Notes under the pieces: model-generated
The model's input: the letters and a program-made list of their open reading frames with translations, nothing else
Databases searched by the model: none
What the model was told of the DNA's origin: nothing
Made by a program: the position numbers and the translations under genes
Assembly (NCBI RefSeq): GCF_037975245.1
Contig: NC_092575.1
Span: forward strand, 28,667,341 to 28,731,340
Source of the DNA: Apostichopus japonicus
Taxonomy: Eukaryota; Echinodermata; Holothuroidea; Aspidochirotida; Stichopodidae
Reading direction: 5' to 3'
Length of the DNA stretch: 64,000 nucleotides
Shown here: positions 1-12,860 of the stretch, one piece after another
Layout of the letters: each line of letters opens with the position of its first letter
Numbering within the stretch: position 1 is the stretch's first letter

Positions 1-840
1 GCTTAGTAAAGTTGAGTTTCATAGGGTTTTAAGCATCTAGCATGGTTATCCAACACATAGTAATGATACACTTTACATTAATTCTAAATAATACTGCCCG
101 AATGTTGGAAAACTTTCTGAATAACTCGTTGATGAGGTCAACATTAGGCACAAACAAATTAAAAAAATGTAGATTTTGTTGGCTATATAATTGCTATGTG
201 AGATTGATATCCAGGAAATACCCCAGGAATAAAATATCACAGGGATTTAAAAGTCATGTGTATGTTTCACCTGTTTGATATGTAGCTTAACTCGTCTTTC
301 ACCTAAACTTGGGTTGATATTATGCAAGCCCATAGCAAGTGGTGTCAAAAAAAGCCCCCCCCCCCCACACACACACACCAACCTGATTAGAAAAACAATT
401 AAGAATAAGAAAAGTACATTTCATTATGCAATGGCTCCCCTACAAAAATATTTTAGCCTACTATGAACAATATTATTAACCTATATATGTGGCTGCATTG
501 CTGCTAATACTGTAATGGTATTCACTTGTATGATTTTCATGTTCTGTTTTATGCAAGAGAGAAAATCCATTTTTCCTGATAAGCTGAAAGTTATTTACAG
601 AAGTCTTAATAAATTTTATCAGTTCATTTTGATGTTACAAGTGTTTTATTTTCTTGCACTGAGATCATAGGCTTCCTTGCCATAGAGCCAATGTTTGTTC
701 CCATGTTTGTTCATATATACTAAAGTCTTAAAATTATTGCAACCTTACTTAACACGCAAGCATATGCAAGTATGGAAGTTATATCAAATTGTTCAAAGGT
801 ATATGTTTTTGACACGATTTTGAAACATTTACAGTATATA
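1..840. other. Non-coding, no gene seen
   Basis: AT-rich DNA with only short ORFs lacking any recognisable domain. A C-run followed by a short CA repeat lies near 355-378. I see no exon with convincing splice sites and no terminal repeats. Confidence 0.5.
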
Positions 841-844
841 TAAA

Positions 845-1245
845 ATTATATTATTTACACAAGTGTGTGTGTAAAAGTAACCCCAAAAGGTGTGCTTATA
901 TTACACAACTGTTGTGTAAAAAAAAGGAACCCCAAAAGGTGTGCTAATATTACACAACTGTTTTGCAAAAAAACTACACAACTGTGGGGTAAAACCAGTG
1001 CCCTGCTTGACATGGGTAAAATTTACACAAAATGGGGTACAAAAGGGAACATGGTCATTGTTGTGCAAATTTTACACAATGCTCAGTTGGTAAAATAATT
1101 TACACATTGTGTGGTAAAATATTACCCCACAGTAAGGTAAAACTTTGCCAAAGCATTCATGTGTAAAGTTTACACATCTGTTGACCATGTTCCCTTTTTA
1201 CACCATAGAGGTGGTCCATTTTACCCCATGTTGAGCAATTATTTT
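845..1245. repeat. Dispersed-repeat region rich in TTTACACA / TGTGTAAA motifs
   Basis: The motifs TTTACACA, TTACACAACTG and their complements recur about a dozen times, and two roughly 57-bp blocks (each with CCCCAAAAGGTGTGCT) stand in tandem at 880-995. Dense short motifs in both orientations are typical of subterminal regions of non-autonomous DNA transposons. I could not fix termini or a target-site duplication, so the element class is open. Confidence 0.45.
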
Positions 1246-1557
1246 TAAGTGTGCACCGAGTGGATTGTTGCCATATCATACTTAATCTGATTCATTTGCT
1301 TTGAGTAAGAGGAGACAGCTAACTGGGACAGAAATACTTTTCTTGCAACTTCTATCCACCGGCGGGTTTTCTGTGCATCCTCCATCCAGGTTGACGACAA
1401 CGGGACACTCAGATTCGAGTTAATACAGTATGAATAAACTATCTTTACTCAGCAGGTTTGTATGGGAAGGGCCTCGAAATCACGTATGCTGTGACCATAA
1501 CCTCTAGGGCATTCAAATTGAAAGGAGCTATACATATAGACCAGGAATCACTGTGTG

Positions 1558-1941
1558 CAAGGGCGTAGGAACCGGGGGGCTGGGGGGGGGGGGGGCGCCA
1601 GCCCCCCCCCCCCCAGTGAAAAATATGGGGGGCGGAAGTATCGTTCCGCCCCCCCCCCCCCCCCGCTCCGCAAGTCAGAAAACCCCTTTTTCATTTCCAA
1701 ATGAGAAAAAAATCTCATTTGAAGCACCAAATTGCATCTAAGGCCAGGTGAAAATGCAAAATTCTTTACAAAATGGAGTGGGTGTTGAAGTGTGCTATAT
1801 TGCACCAAATTGCATCTGAGGCCACCTGGAAATGCAAAAAAATTCCAAAGGGGAGGGGGACACCCCCTCCCCTTAGACCCCTCCCCCAGGCCGGCCATCA
1901 GTCTTCAGCCCCCCACTCAAAAGTACCTTCCTACGCCACTG
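1558..1941. mobile_element. hAT-like non-autonomous element (MITE)
   Basis: A 384-bp element. The ends are inverted copies of each other: CAAGGGCGTAGGAACC at the left, and GTACCTTCCTACGCCACTG at the right. It is flanked by a perfect 8-bp direct repeat ACTGTGTG (1,550-1,557 and 942 onwards at 1,942-1,949), the target duplication length of the hAT superfamily. The interior is long G-runs and C-runs that create spurious proline- or glycine-rich ORFs on both strands. No transposase is present, so it would have moved in trans. Confidence 0.8.
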
Positions 1942-1949
1942 ACTGTGTG

Positions 1950-3011
1950 GATATCAGTGTGAATTAACCTCATGTTCTTTGCTCGTTTAATACAAGATGG
2001 AGGCGACGTCAAATTCAAACATCACTATTATGAACCAGCTAATTATAGTTCTTATTAAATATCTCCCGTTTTGTTAATACACAAAAAAGTTGATTTTGAA
2101 CATAGTAAATTTGGGAATGAGGTTCAGAATGCAGATACTGCCAAATGCTTGTCAACATTCCTTTAATAAAATCGTTGTTGTTATTGTAAGGAATTGAAAC
2201 AATTAAGGCTTAACTATTAACTTTATTTCAACTTTTAGGAAAGAACATTTTTTTTAGCGTTATGCTGAATATAAGTCTAGATAACGGAGGCCGTGGCAGT
2301 GAAACTTCCTTGATATAGTATATTGATAATGATATCCAGTCGGCTGCTTCAAAGTTTGGAAATATTAATAATAGCTAACATGTAAGTCACGTCTGGAATA
2401 ATAATAATAATAATCATATTCAAAGCCTTACCTTGATAATGTTATTCGGGACTGGTATAAAGAAACAAGTGCAGTGAGTTGTTTTCTGTCTGTCCGATGT
2501 AAAGCAATTGCAATACTTCTCATACGAAGTGACGTAAATTAACCGTCCGATGATAATGTACGGAAGCTCTAGACCGTCCTTGTGGTGTCATGTTTAATTT
2601 TTTAGTCAATATTAGTTGTTGTTCTTTATGCTACAGCTTATAACAAAGACGGATAGGCGGTGCATGAATGATGGGTGTTGGTTGCAAAATTGAGCGATAT
2701 ATGAATGGCATTTCTATCAACATGCCCTTATTATGTACGTACAACAAATCGAGAGAGTATTGTCAAATTTCAATGTATGAAGATGAAATAATCGATCGAA
2801 AACCACATCAGTCCCTGTACATTGGATTGTAAGAGCCAGCATGTATACATGGAACTGTTCAGGAAAACGTCGTCATCCCAATCACTTCCATCTGGATTTG
2901 TTTTAGAACCAAAAGAAAGGTTCTTGAGGCCATGAACGCTTATGACCAATTGAATGCATGTGTATTTGGAGTTATGGATTGATCACGGACCAATATGAGT
3001 ATTGTACTTAA
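1950..3011. other. Non-coding, no gene seen
   Basis: About 1 kb of unique-looking AT-rich sequence with a short TAA microsatellite near 2,397-2,415. No long ORF, no exon-like block and no terminal repeats were found. Confidence 0.5.
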
Positions 3012-3019
3012 TGTAGATT

Positions 3020-4098
3020 CAGTGGCGGCGGAACCGGGGGGGGGGGGCTCAGCCCCCCAATGAAAAAGTTGAGGGGGCAAATACATGATAAGCCCCCCCA
3101 ATATTTACCAAGGCTCCGAAACGTGTATCTGCCCATTTTTCAATGCATACTTGTCGATCTGTCCGATGCACACGTATACTATATAGGTGTAATAATTTTA
3201 GTAATTGCTGGGGCACCCTCGGCCCGTCCCCTGGCTATAGACCACATTGTCACCCCAACCGCGTCTTCACGCCCCATGAAAAGTGGAAGCAGTGAGTGTG
3301 AGTACCGGTAAGCGTAACACAACTTCGTCTTAGGCCAATGACTTGCGCCTCATTTCAGCCAGTTCTCCAACATCCCCTTACTTAGCGGCGGAGCGTCCAT
3401 ATATACAGTCAGGGGCGGATGCCCCCACCCCCCCCCCCTTGACGGACTCAAATGGTCAGCTTTTCACTACTTTTTATTTATTCGCGATTGTTGACTATTT
3501 TATTTCGCTCTAATATACCTATTGACATTTGTCATATTCTGTTGGTGTAATTTTCCGACAAAATAGCGACGACACCTATTTATTCTCCGTTTATCTGCAA
3601 ATTAGCAAGGCCCGGAAAGGGTCATTTCCTGCAGTCTAGGGAGTATCTTTACTCAAAATTTTTCTGTACGCTCCGCGCCAACCTGTGGTGGCGCTCCGCT
3701 TAGATAGTGTCGAAAGCGCCCCTACAGACCATTCTTGCCCCCCCCCCCCTGACCAATACCCCTAGCTCCGCCACTGCCCTTACTACACTCAAAACGTCTT
3801 TGCGAGTACACTACTAGTAATAGCTACTCTCTTAAAACACCATCGAATATACAAATTACAATGTTTTTACAGACTTTTACGTGCAATCTGAGAAATTGCA
3901 GGCTTGAGACCCATATTTTAGGGCTAGATATTCGCAGTATAAAACACTCGGGAAGTGCCGTTTCCGGCCATCTGGGGGTTTGAAAAAAACCCAAAATTTT
4001 TTGTACGCTCCGCGCCAACCGATGGTGGCGCTCCGCTTAGATAGTCTCCACACATTAGCCCCCCTCCCCCCAATAATTTTTCCCTTCCGCCGCGCCTG
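3020..4098. mobile_element. hAT-like non-autonomous element, outer of a nested pair
   Basis: It begins CAGTGGCGGCGGAACC and ends CCGCCGCGCCTG, and is bounded by a perfect 8-bp duplication TGTAGATT (3,012-3,019 and 4,099-4,106). Runs of G and C lie just inside each end. The right part carries a segment with TACGCTCCGCGCC and GGTGGCGCTCCGC that recurs within this element near 3,668-3,710 and, diverged, near 8,820-8,860, so these elements belong to related families. No intact coding sequence is visible. Confidence 0.75.
3383..3776. mobile_element. hAT-like element nested in the 3,020-4,098 element
   Basis: A 394-bp insertion starting TAGCGGCGGAGC and ending GCTCCGCCACTG, flanked by a perfect 8-bp duplication CCCTTACT (3,375-3,382 and 3,777-3,784). 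It interrupts the outer element and is therefore younger. Its right part carries C-runs and the GGTGGCGCTCCGC motif family. Confidence 0.75.
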
Positions 4099-4139
4099 TG
4101 TAGATTCACTACACTTGTTGTGAATATATGCTAAACCTA

Positions 4140-4291
4140 ATAATTCCAAGACAATTAACATTGGCAGGGAACAGAGGGTAGATCTGGGGGTAAGATAGAG
4201 GGGAAGGGGATCTGGGGGTAAGATAGAGGGGAAGGGGGTCTGGGGATATAAAATAATGGAAGGGGAACTGGGGTAAGAGAGAAGGGAAAGG
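4140..4291. repeat. Short purine-rich tandem repeat
   Basis: Imperfect tandem copies of a roughly 29-bp purine-rich unit containing CTGGGGGTAAGATAGAGGGG. It abuts the larger three-fold repeat that follows. Confidence 0.5.
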
Positions 4292-6255
4292 GGAACTGGG
4301 GGCATTGTGAGAAGGAGCAAGAGAATCGTAATCAAGACGGAAACGGTCTATCTGAAAGTTATACTTGTGGGGGAGTGGATGGGGCGGCGTGGGGGGTGGG
4401 CGTGATTGGTGGGGGCAATGATCGAATGAGGGTATTTATCTAGCTGCAAACATTTCTTTCTTAAGACCTAAGCATATTTAGGATGCTTAAGTGATCAACA
4501 TGATTTGATAAGTATAAAAGAATCGATTATATTTTTTGTGTCTATGAATAATTATTTCGCCTTCTTATATAATGATATTTTGATACAATTCATCCCCTCC
4601 CACACTACAACTAATATTCATCACAATTTCAGTAACTAAAATTGAAACAGTTATTCTGAAATGTGCCATCTAGAACTCCGTACCTTTCCCTACAATGGTT
4701 TGAGTTCACGTGGCTGTAGCTACGTAAGTAGTGATAAGGAATATTCTAAACATTACAACATAGGGGTATTCCAGGATTTACAATTGTGCACTCGTAGGCG
4801 TTCCATAAATATCGAAAAAGAAAGTAAAGTGTCCAATTCGATATCAACATGTTGCAATTCCATATGAACACTGTATGCTTATTTTGAATTTGATATGTTG
4901 ATGGACGTAATGATATATCGTATTATGTTTCGACAATTGTCACTTTGTTTTACTAAAAATGCAACGGTGTCACCGCTATAGCACATGAAAACTATTCAAG
5001 TTTTAGTTTCACATTCCAAATTTGAGTTAAAGAGAGTTTAGAGTGAAGGAGAGGGGAACTGGGGGCATTGTGAGAAGGAGCAAGAGAATCGTAATCAAGA
5101 CGGAAACGGTCTCTCTGAAATTTATACTTGTGGGGGAGTGGATGGGGGTAGCGTGGGGGAGGTGGTGCTAGGGGGAGGGGAGAGATGGTCGAATGAGGGT
5201 ATTTATCTAGCTGCAAACATTTCCTTCTTAAGTCCCAAGCATATTTAAGATGCTTAAGTGATTAACATGATTTGATAATTATAAAAGAATCGATTATATA
5301 AAGATTATATAAAGATAGATATAATATTCGATTATATTTATTTGTGTCTATGAATAATTATTTCGTCTTTATATTTAATGATATTTTGATACAATTCATC
5401 CCCTACCTTACTTCAATTAATATTCATCACAATTTCAGTAACTAAAATTGAAACAGTTATTCTGAAATGTTCCATCTAGAACTCCGTAACTTTCCCTCCA
5501 ATGGTTTGAGTTTACGTGGCTGTAACTAGGTACGTATTGATAAGGAATATTTTGAGCATTACAACATAGGTGGTATTCCAGGATTTAAAATTGTGCACTC
5601 GTAGGCGTTAGGTATTTAGGAAATCTACGGAGAGCCAATCGTTCCATAAATATCGAAAAAGAAACTGAAGTGTTCAATTCGATATCAACATGTTGCAATT
5701 CCATATAAACACGTCATGCTTATTTTGAATTTGATATGTTGATGGACGTAATGATATATCGTATTTTGTTTCGACAATTGTCACTTTGTTTTACTCAAAA
5801 TGCGACGGTTTCACCGCTATAGCACATGCAAACTATTCAAGTTTTAGTTTCAGATTCCAAATTTGAGTTAAAGAAAGTTCAGAGAGAAGAAGGGGGGAGG
5901 GAGGGGGGGACTGGGAGCATGTGTCACCGTATAGCACATGCAAACTATTCAAGTTTTAGTTTCAGATTCCAAATTTGAGTTAAAGAGACTTAAGAGAAAA
6001 GAAGGGGGAAGGGAGGGGGGTACTGGGAGCATTGTGAGAAGGAGCAAGAGAATCGTAATCCAGACGAGACGGTCTTTCTGAAAGTTATACTTGTACTGGA
6101 GTGGATGGGGGTGGGGTGGCGTGTGGGAGGCGGGGCGTGGAGTAGGTTGGGTCTAGGGTTTACGTGGCTGTAACTAGGTACGTAGTGGTAATGAATATTC
6201 TAAACATTGCAACATAGGGGTATTCCAGGATTTAAAAATTGTGCACTTGTTTAGG
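4292..6255. repeat. Three-fold local tandem duplication (unit about 0.76 kb)
   Basis: The block beginning GGAACTGGGGGCATTGTGAG occurs near 4,285 and 5,055, and with slight change (TACTGGGAGC) near 6,020. A second anchor, TACGTGGCTGTA followed by ACTAGGTACGTA or similar, occurs near 4,707, 5,513 and 6,160. Units 1 and 2 are nearly full length; unit 2 carries small insertions (an extra TATAAAGAT stretch near 5,295-5,330). Unit 3 lacks the middle. No coding sequence was recognised. Confidence 0.7.
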
Positions 6256-6259
6256 CGTT

Positions 6260-7731
6260 AAAACCCATAAACCATTTTAACCAGTTTTTCTCTCCAACAG
6301 TGAAAACTAATAAAATCTTAGAGTCAGAAAGCAAACTGACCTTCAGACATACAATGGCTTTTGTCAGGCTGGCATTGTTGCCATGGATGAACAGATATCA
6401 ATTGTTTCATTTCAATGCCAGTTATTGGACACTGTGTTAGCTTAATAGCACCTTTACGTATCATCACGTATCATGGAAATTGTGGTCTTTAATCAGATAG
6501 TGAAGTCATACTAGTTGAACACAATACAGGAATGTAGAAATGCATTGGCTATTCAACCAATCCTACCATTCAACCTTGATGATTACTGGTAATTTAAGCA
6601 AACCATCAATTTATCACTGGATTTGAGGTCTGATCTTATGAAAGTGTATACTCATAGGACACGAATTGCGATCCTGTCTTTTTAAACATAGCCCCCCCCC
6701 CCCCAATCAAACATCCTCATTCCCCCAACACCATGTACCTGAGCTACAGATTCATGGATATATTACTTCAATGGTACCGTGCATGCAAACTTAAACAAGT
6801 CTTCAACTGCACAAATGAAATCACTATGCAAAACTAGGATGGAAACAGTTGGAATCAAAGGGGCGGGGGTGAGAATCAAAGATATTAAGTAACCTCAACC
6901 ATTGTGCACTTCCCAGGTTCAAAATCAGAGATATTCATATACCTGTGAGTCAAAAAGACGGTTAGTATTTGTTCTTTCGGCGCATTGTTCATTTAGGCGG
7001 TTGTTGCTTCCCATGGGATTGTAGAAATATACATCACCCAACACTGCTGCTAACAAGAAGGTTAAAATAGATGCACAGCGCAAGAGGATCTTGGTTGTTT
7101 ATTTGGTTTTCTATAAGATTAATAAAATATAAAAAGAATCAATACCAGACTGCAAAACGGACTAAAACGGATGGCGCTCCCAAAGTCCCACGTACAGACT
7201 TTAGTATATAATGGGATTACCCCTTGATCAACCAAACAGCAAAACTGCAGTGTGGTTTTCGACGATGCAATGTGAATAATCATATATAATAATATAATAA
7301 TCACACTAGGCTGTAGGGTATAGCCATGATGAACAACATACTTCAATCTAAGTAGTACAGCTAATATACAGAGATATGATATCAATATTCACATTGGCAG
7401 CTGATGACCGAGATGGAAACTTTTCTTGTATTCAGCATACAGATTGATCTCTAGCAAATACAATCGGCTTCTTCTGCTCAATGTTGTACACCTAATAGCC
7501 GTACATTAGGCAGGCGTCGAGCGATTTTTACCCCTGGTCACCAAGATTTTTCCTATGCTTTGCCTCTCAAACATCTTACTAGGCGACAGTTAATTTCGTA
7601 AACGGCGCCTAGTCATTTCACCAACATTACTACATCCAAATCTGAAGTTTTTATTTGGCACTGAATCTCAAAAATTGCGAGGTACGACGGAAAACTTAAA
7701 CAACGGAAGCAAAGATATAATACTGATTATT
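6260..7731. other. Non-coding, no gene seen
   Basis: Nearly 1.5 kb with one 88-codon ORF (7,119-7,385, - strand) that shows no domain and no supporting splice sites. A short poly-C tract lies near 6,691. Confidence 0.45.
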
Positions 7732-9056
7732 CAGGGGCGTATCCAGGGGGGGCGCAACAGGCGCGCGCCCCCCCTATTGGCCGTCACCAAAAAAAAAAAA
7801 AAATTGATGACGACCTTTATGTGAGATGTCGGTGATCGCTCAACACCCCCCCCCCCCCTCCCGTATGCTTTATTTTTTGTTTGCCAAAAAAAAGTTCTGG
7901 CGAAGTTCGGCGGCATAATAGTTTTAGAAACATAGATGGTAATTGTGTTTGTTTTATCACTATAAACACTAAATGGCATGCCAGCCATACTAAATTGTGC
8001 ATTTTGTGTCCATATTTATTGGAAATGTTGCTTATTATTAAGGTCGAAAAATGGATCACATATGGCCATGGGCGGCGATCCTGGGTGGAGGGGGGATATA
8101 TCCCCCATGAAAATGGGTGGAGGGGATGTAATGCACCATATCCCCCCCCCCACCAAATGCCAGGGATAAGAATATTTTCATGCCTACATTTATGCATCTT
8201 CGTTAATGTACGGCTCTTTTTTAGCTTAGCTTCATTTCTCGCCTACCATAAACGCAGTGCGATCTTTTCAAATAAAGCGTCTTTATAAAGCAAAAATAGT
8301 TGACTGTAGGCTTCATTGGCCCTATAACAACAAAATGTATTATTGCGCCCACGGTATTGATATAGTACATATATGCACCCTCATAGTATTCATATAGGCC
8401 CTATAGTAGGCCTACACACGTACATGTTCCCTCGAACAGCTGAGAATCTCATGTAACCAGGGTAATGCTTAATACACGTTTCACCTGGATGCCCTAGCAA
8501 TCGGTACCTAGGAATGTAACTATGTGTAATTGTGTATTGCATGTGTATAGGCCTATAATAGCCTGCATGAGGCCATTTTCTTCATCGAATAATATAACAG
8601 AGCTCTCGAACATTCTAACGTTGCGCCTGAAACAAGATTGACAGGGGCAATTTTCCCAAAATAACACCCGAAATAAAAAAAAAAAATGTATTTTGGATCC
8701 TGATTATGAGATATTTCGGACATGACATCCCTATTTTAAAGTTGGGTATATGCCGCTTGGAAACCTCGGGAAGTGCCGTTTCCGGCCATCTAGAGGGTTT
8801 GTTAATCCCAAAATTTTCTTGTACGCTTCGCGCCATACATGGTGGCGCTACGCATAGATAGTCAACAAGGTCATATCCCCCCCCCCCCACTCGGAAGTAC
8901 GGATCGCCGCCCATGCATATGACACCATTTTGCGTTTCAGCCCTTCTTTGAAAGCAAAAGTTGTACACCCCTCCCCTTAGACCCATCCCCCAGGACGGCG
9001 ATCATTCATGCCTGGCGCCCCCCCCCCCCTATTGGAAAATCCTGGATACGCCCCTG
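7732..9056. mobile_element. TIR DNA element (non-autonomous), 1.3 kb
   Basis: The left end CAGGGGCGTATCCAGG is matched by the inverted right end CCTGGATACGCCCCTG, a perfect 16-bp terminal inverted repeat. Both ends are followed inward by GGGGGG runs and CCTATTGG. Flanks share a 5-bp direct repeat TTATT, a plausible target duplication. The element contains a second TIR element (8,067-8,915). No transposase ORF; the ORFs inside are by-products of G- and C-runs. Confidence 0.75.
8067..8915. mobile_element. hAT-like element nested in the 7,732-9,056 element
   Basis: A perfect 15-bp terminal inverted repeat: CATGGGCGGCGATCC at the left and GGATCGCCGCCCATG at the right. The flanks are CATATGGC and CATATGAC, an 8-bp duplication with one mismatch, fitting hAT. 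G/C runs lie just inside the ends. It carries the TACGCTTCGCGCC / GGTGGCGCTACGC segment also found in the 3.0-4.1 kb elements. No transposase. Confidence 0.7.
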
Positions 9057-11927
9057 TTATTCACAATGATATCGTCCATTCCAATACATTAAGCATGTAG
9101 AAACAGTACGTTTCATTACACACCGATGTACACAGGCATGTATGTAGCGACGTAAGTTAGCGAAACCACTCAAGTCAATGGAGATTGTCCAGACTTCTTG
9201 ATTCATATTGACGGATGCCCTTAAGCTAATTCCAATTGCCAATAGCCTCTTCTATGCTAATGAGGCGTAATGCACATCTATCTAATATGTTGGTCGGTTG
9301 GAGATACGGTAGATTATAAAACACGGTTTCCACAATTTGACCCCTAGTGACACCATACACTCTAAAAACTAAAGTGCTGATTTCAGCACTTAAAGACCTA
9401 TTTCATAGCACTTTGTAAGAGCCCTATTAGGGACAGCACCCCAAGTGCTAAACACAGCACTGACAAAGTGCTATCTCTCCCAGCACCTCATAAAGTGCTA
9501 GTTTCTGCACCCAATAAGGTGCTGGTTTCTGCACCCGCTAAGAGCTATACCCAACACTTTAAAGTGCTTAAACTATTATATTCAGAGGATCTTCGCCATT
9601 GCTTCAAATAGTCCACAACCCCATAAACAAGTGTCTTCTTTGATGTCAAACAACAAATTGATGGAAGCTGAGGATACCATTCTTCAAGACATTCCTCACT
9701 TTTTTGACACATTTTGTGCATACTAAATCAACAAGAATAAAGGAAAACAGAGAAACTTATAAGATTTACGTTTTTATTTCATGAAACAAAGAAAAATATC
9801 AAACACAAAGTGAGAATGAAGTGATGAGATTTCAGATCGTTAACTAAAATTTCTGATTTTCTTATATATTTTTACCCTAACATTTGTTTTGAACCAGTGA
9901 CTTAATTAAAATGAGTAAACCATGAATTTTGCATCACATTTTGGCCTTCTAATTCATTTACAAGGAAGTATGAATGTACCTAATAGTTTGTAAGGTATCA
10001 CACAACAGCTCAGAAAAATTGGGTCCCATAGATGAATCTCTATCAAAGCAAGCAATATCATGTTTGCATGTGTTGTTTTGTCAGCTGTGATTTTATGATG
10101 CCACATTTCTCTCAGATTCTCTTGTTTATTATATTACTAAACACAAACACTAGAGCATAATTAGGAAATTCAAAAGATAGGAAACATTAAAACTGATAAA
10201 TTATGTCGATTTACACTGGTTAGCATCATCAACAAGCATTGACCCATGATAGTTTGCAGTAAAGAAATATTTAGGTCTTTGTAACCAACATAAACATATC
10301 AATACTTTTGCCATGGTTCTTAAGAAAGATGAATAGCTGTATGTTATCACAATCAAATAGTAAAATCATTCAAAAAGACTTTTCTATCAGCTGATTAATA
10401 ATGCTGTCAATTCTCACTCTACTTCAATACTTGCACTTGAACCTGTACTGCATTTGCAATTATCATATAAGAAAATGAATTGAACACCCCCCCCCCCTCC
10501 CTTTTAGACTCTGCACTTGTTTGGAGTAAAAGGAAAGATGCAAGTTTTATAGTTAAGTTATAGTAAAACCTTTAATATTTTGTTGCGGATCTCAGATATA
10601 ACCACCAGCCTAATAGTAACATAATTATGAAGCAAATTCAGTGAATCAAAGATATATCACTTATCCAACTTTTCACTTAAAGGTAGTCTGTATTGGCCCC
10701 AAATTGCATGCTAAACTTAATAGAAGTTTTCAAAAACTACTTTCCTGGAGATCTTTACTTTCCAAATTGACATTCTACATGTGCACTCAGGATAACTGAA
10801 ATGTTCCAGTGAGGTTAATTTCCTCCAGGGTGTTAATAAGAAAAGTTTAAGAATTTTGACCAAATGTGACCATATTTTAAAATCTAGCATATTTTGGGCC
10901 AATACAACCTTTAAGATATCTAAACTCATAACCATATAGTGTAGACAGATTAGCTTAAGTATTTCAGCTAAGCCCTTTGGTTACTATAAAAATTTAAGGC
11001 TGTTGACCAGAAGTGCTAGAGTATATCCATGCATAGTGTTCTAGCCTAACTTTATGTTTACATTTAGCCATGGATGTTACAATGTTGAAACATGATATTA
11101 ATTTACTGTATTAGTACTGAGTGATATTGACAGGAAATGGGACTATGCACCCCTAAAATCCAGTAAAATCCAGATTCCAACTGGATAAGATCTCAGATTG
11201 GACAAAAATTAAATTAAAAAAAAAAACAGTTTTGACCACCCAATGAGGCTTTGTTCCCATGGTCCCTTATTTTGGACATCTTCAAACCTATTCACTCCAA
11301 TCTTTTCATGAAGTCAAAAATAAACTGAAACATAACACTGAATAACATCTAACAGTCGGAATGAATGTTTTAAAACATGATAAAAGGCAAATGTAACAGT
11401 GACAACACCCAATCAAGACTAAGTTAGGCAAACCTACGCTACCAAAGGGTGAGCAAGTACTTGACATATTGTGAGTCGTTAATTATTAATGAGTAATTTG
11501 TGTGAGTGGCTGAGATCTGGTGCAAGCAGTATCCCTCCCATGTTTATAAGCCCAAACTTAAATCATCAACTGTACAACCTGAATAACTGGTCAAAACTTG
11601 ATTTATCCATCACAACCAGGTTCATCTGGAGATGATTTTAGAGATATATGTGGGTCTAAGTTGTGTAGTGGTCAGTTTTGTATTTGTTTACCCTGTTTTG
11701 TAGGCCTTATAATTCTGTTCATGTCAAAAATCCAACTACACTTTAGATAATAGGTACATACTGAGCTCTTAAGGATTACTAGAATTGAAACACTGATCCC
11801 AAAGTAAAAACATACGGCATGTTTTTCTACTTCAAAATGGCCATTGCAACTTAAGAAACGTTAAGAGAAATCTTGAAGAGATTAATGGTAGTAATTAAAA
11901 CGAATACATTTTAAGACATGCTTGCAA

Positions 11928-12262
11928 CTACTCCACATTTTGCAAAGCAATCCTTATCTCCTTAACACGATTACTTATCTTTTGACCTGATGGAGGTATG
12001 CCATACAACACAGTTTGGATAAAGGTGTAGAAATCTGTGAGCTGCACTGCATATGCTACATTAAAAACATAATGAACTTTCATTACAATATCTGTAGCTG
12101 CTACAATTCCACATGCTTGCCTGGAAACAGGTAGGGCAACTCCATCCAGAACTACAAAAAAATGCTGCAAGTCAGTCACATTGCTTCCAATGGCCAGGAG
12201 GTGTGGCTGTTTTCTGCTGAGTTGGCTTTTCTTTGCATATTCTTCCACATTTGCTCCGATCT
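11928..12262 (-). CDS. Terminal exon of an uncharacterised gene inside the 5.3-kb element
   Basis: About 110 codons read from an acceptor (TTTTCTTCTTAG just above 12,262) to a stop at 11,928. The encoded segment contains FVVLDGVALP, VHYVFNVAYA and FYTFIQTVLYGI. It resembles, from memory, the C-terminal part of a repeat-associated protein group in fishes and cnidarians where a YVFN-like motif is followed by a helix ending F.Q.-; I cannot name the family. A donor (CAACCA/GTAAGT) at about 12,772 ends an upstream candidate exon in the same phase (residues ...NIRYFIVWQP), so at least two exons survive. I found no 5' end, hence probably a partial or decayed gene carried by the transposon. Confidence 0.4.
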
Positions 12263-12772
12263 AAGAAGAAAATAAATTAAGCATGCGTTAATTTCCAAAA
12301 TAGTGCCAATTTCTCTAGTAATCTCTGAAAAATTCAACTAGTCCAGGTGACAATCAGTTCACATCCTGCTTGCATCACTAACCGTACTATTATTTATCTT
12401 GCTTGAACTGCTGCCTGGCTCGTGCCATATTTTAACCAAATATAAAATCCATATTAATATCTAACCAGCTAAAAAGATATGCAGATATAACTTGATATAT
12501 AATAAAGGATTATCTGGCTCAGGTACAGAATAGTCTACATTGACCCACATCTGTATCAGATAGTTTTATGTGGTTGACTCTTATCTCCTGAAGGAAAGAC
12601 ACATTTAATAAGAGCACCTATCTGGACTGCCCAGCGCAGATTGAGCCAAGGGGGCTGAGGTCTAGAGGGCAGTATGTCAGCACCAATATCCCCTAGGCTC
12701 AAATGGTTAAAGATTGATCACTCTGCATGAATTTTGGTAGATCTTTCCACTCAACACACAAAACAACTTACT

Positions 12773-12860
12773 GGTTGCCAGACGATGAAGTAACGGATAT
12801 TGTCATCTCGACTGCATTTTCCACTTTTTCTTGTGTTGAAAGACGGCAATAGGTGAACCT
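12773..12860 (-). CDS. Candidate upstream exon of the same element gene
   Basis: An open stretch on - reading ...RDDNIRYFIVWQP up to a good donor (CCA/GTAAGTT). The phase (0) agrees with the terminal exon, giving a continuous ...IVWQP-IGANVEEY join. The 5' limit is uncertain; the stated upper boundary is a guess and only the donor side is firm. Confidence 0.3.

Noticed and set aside
1548-1967. Proline/glycine-rich ORFs on both strands
   Set aside because: By-products of G- and C-runs inside a hAT-like element.
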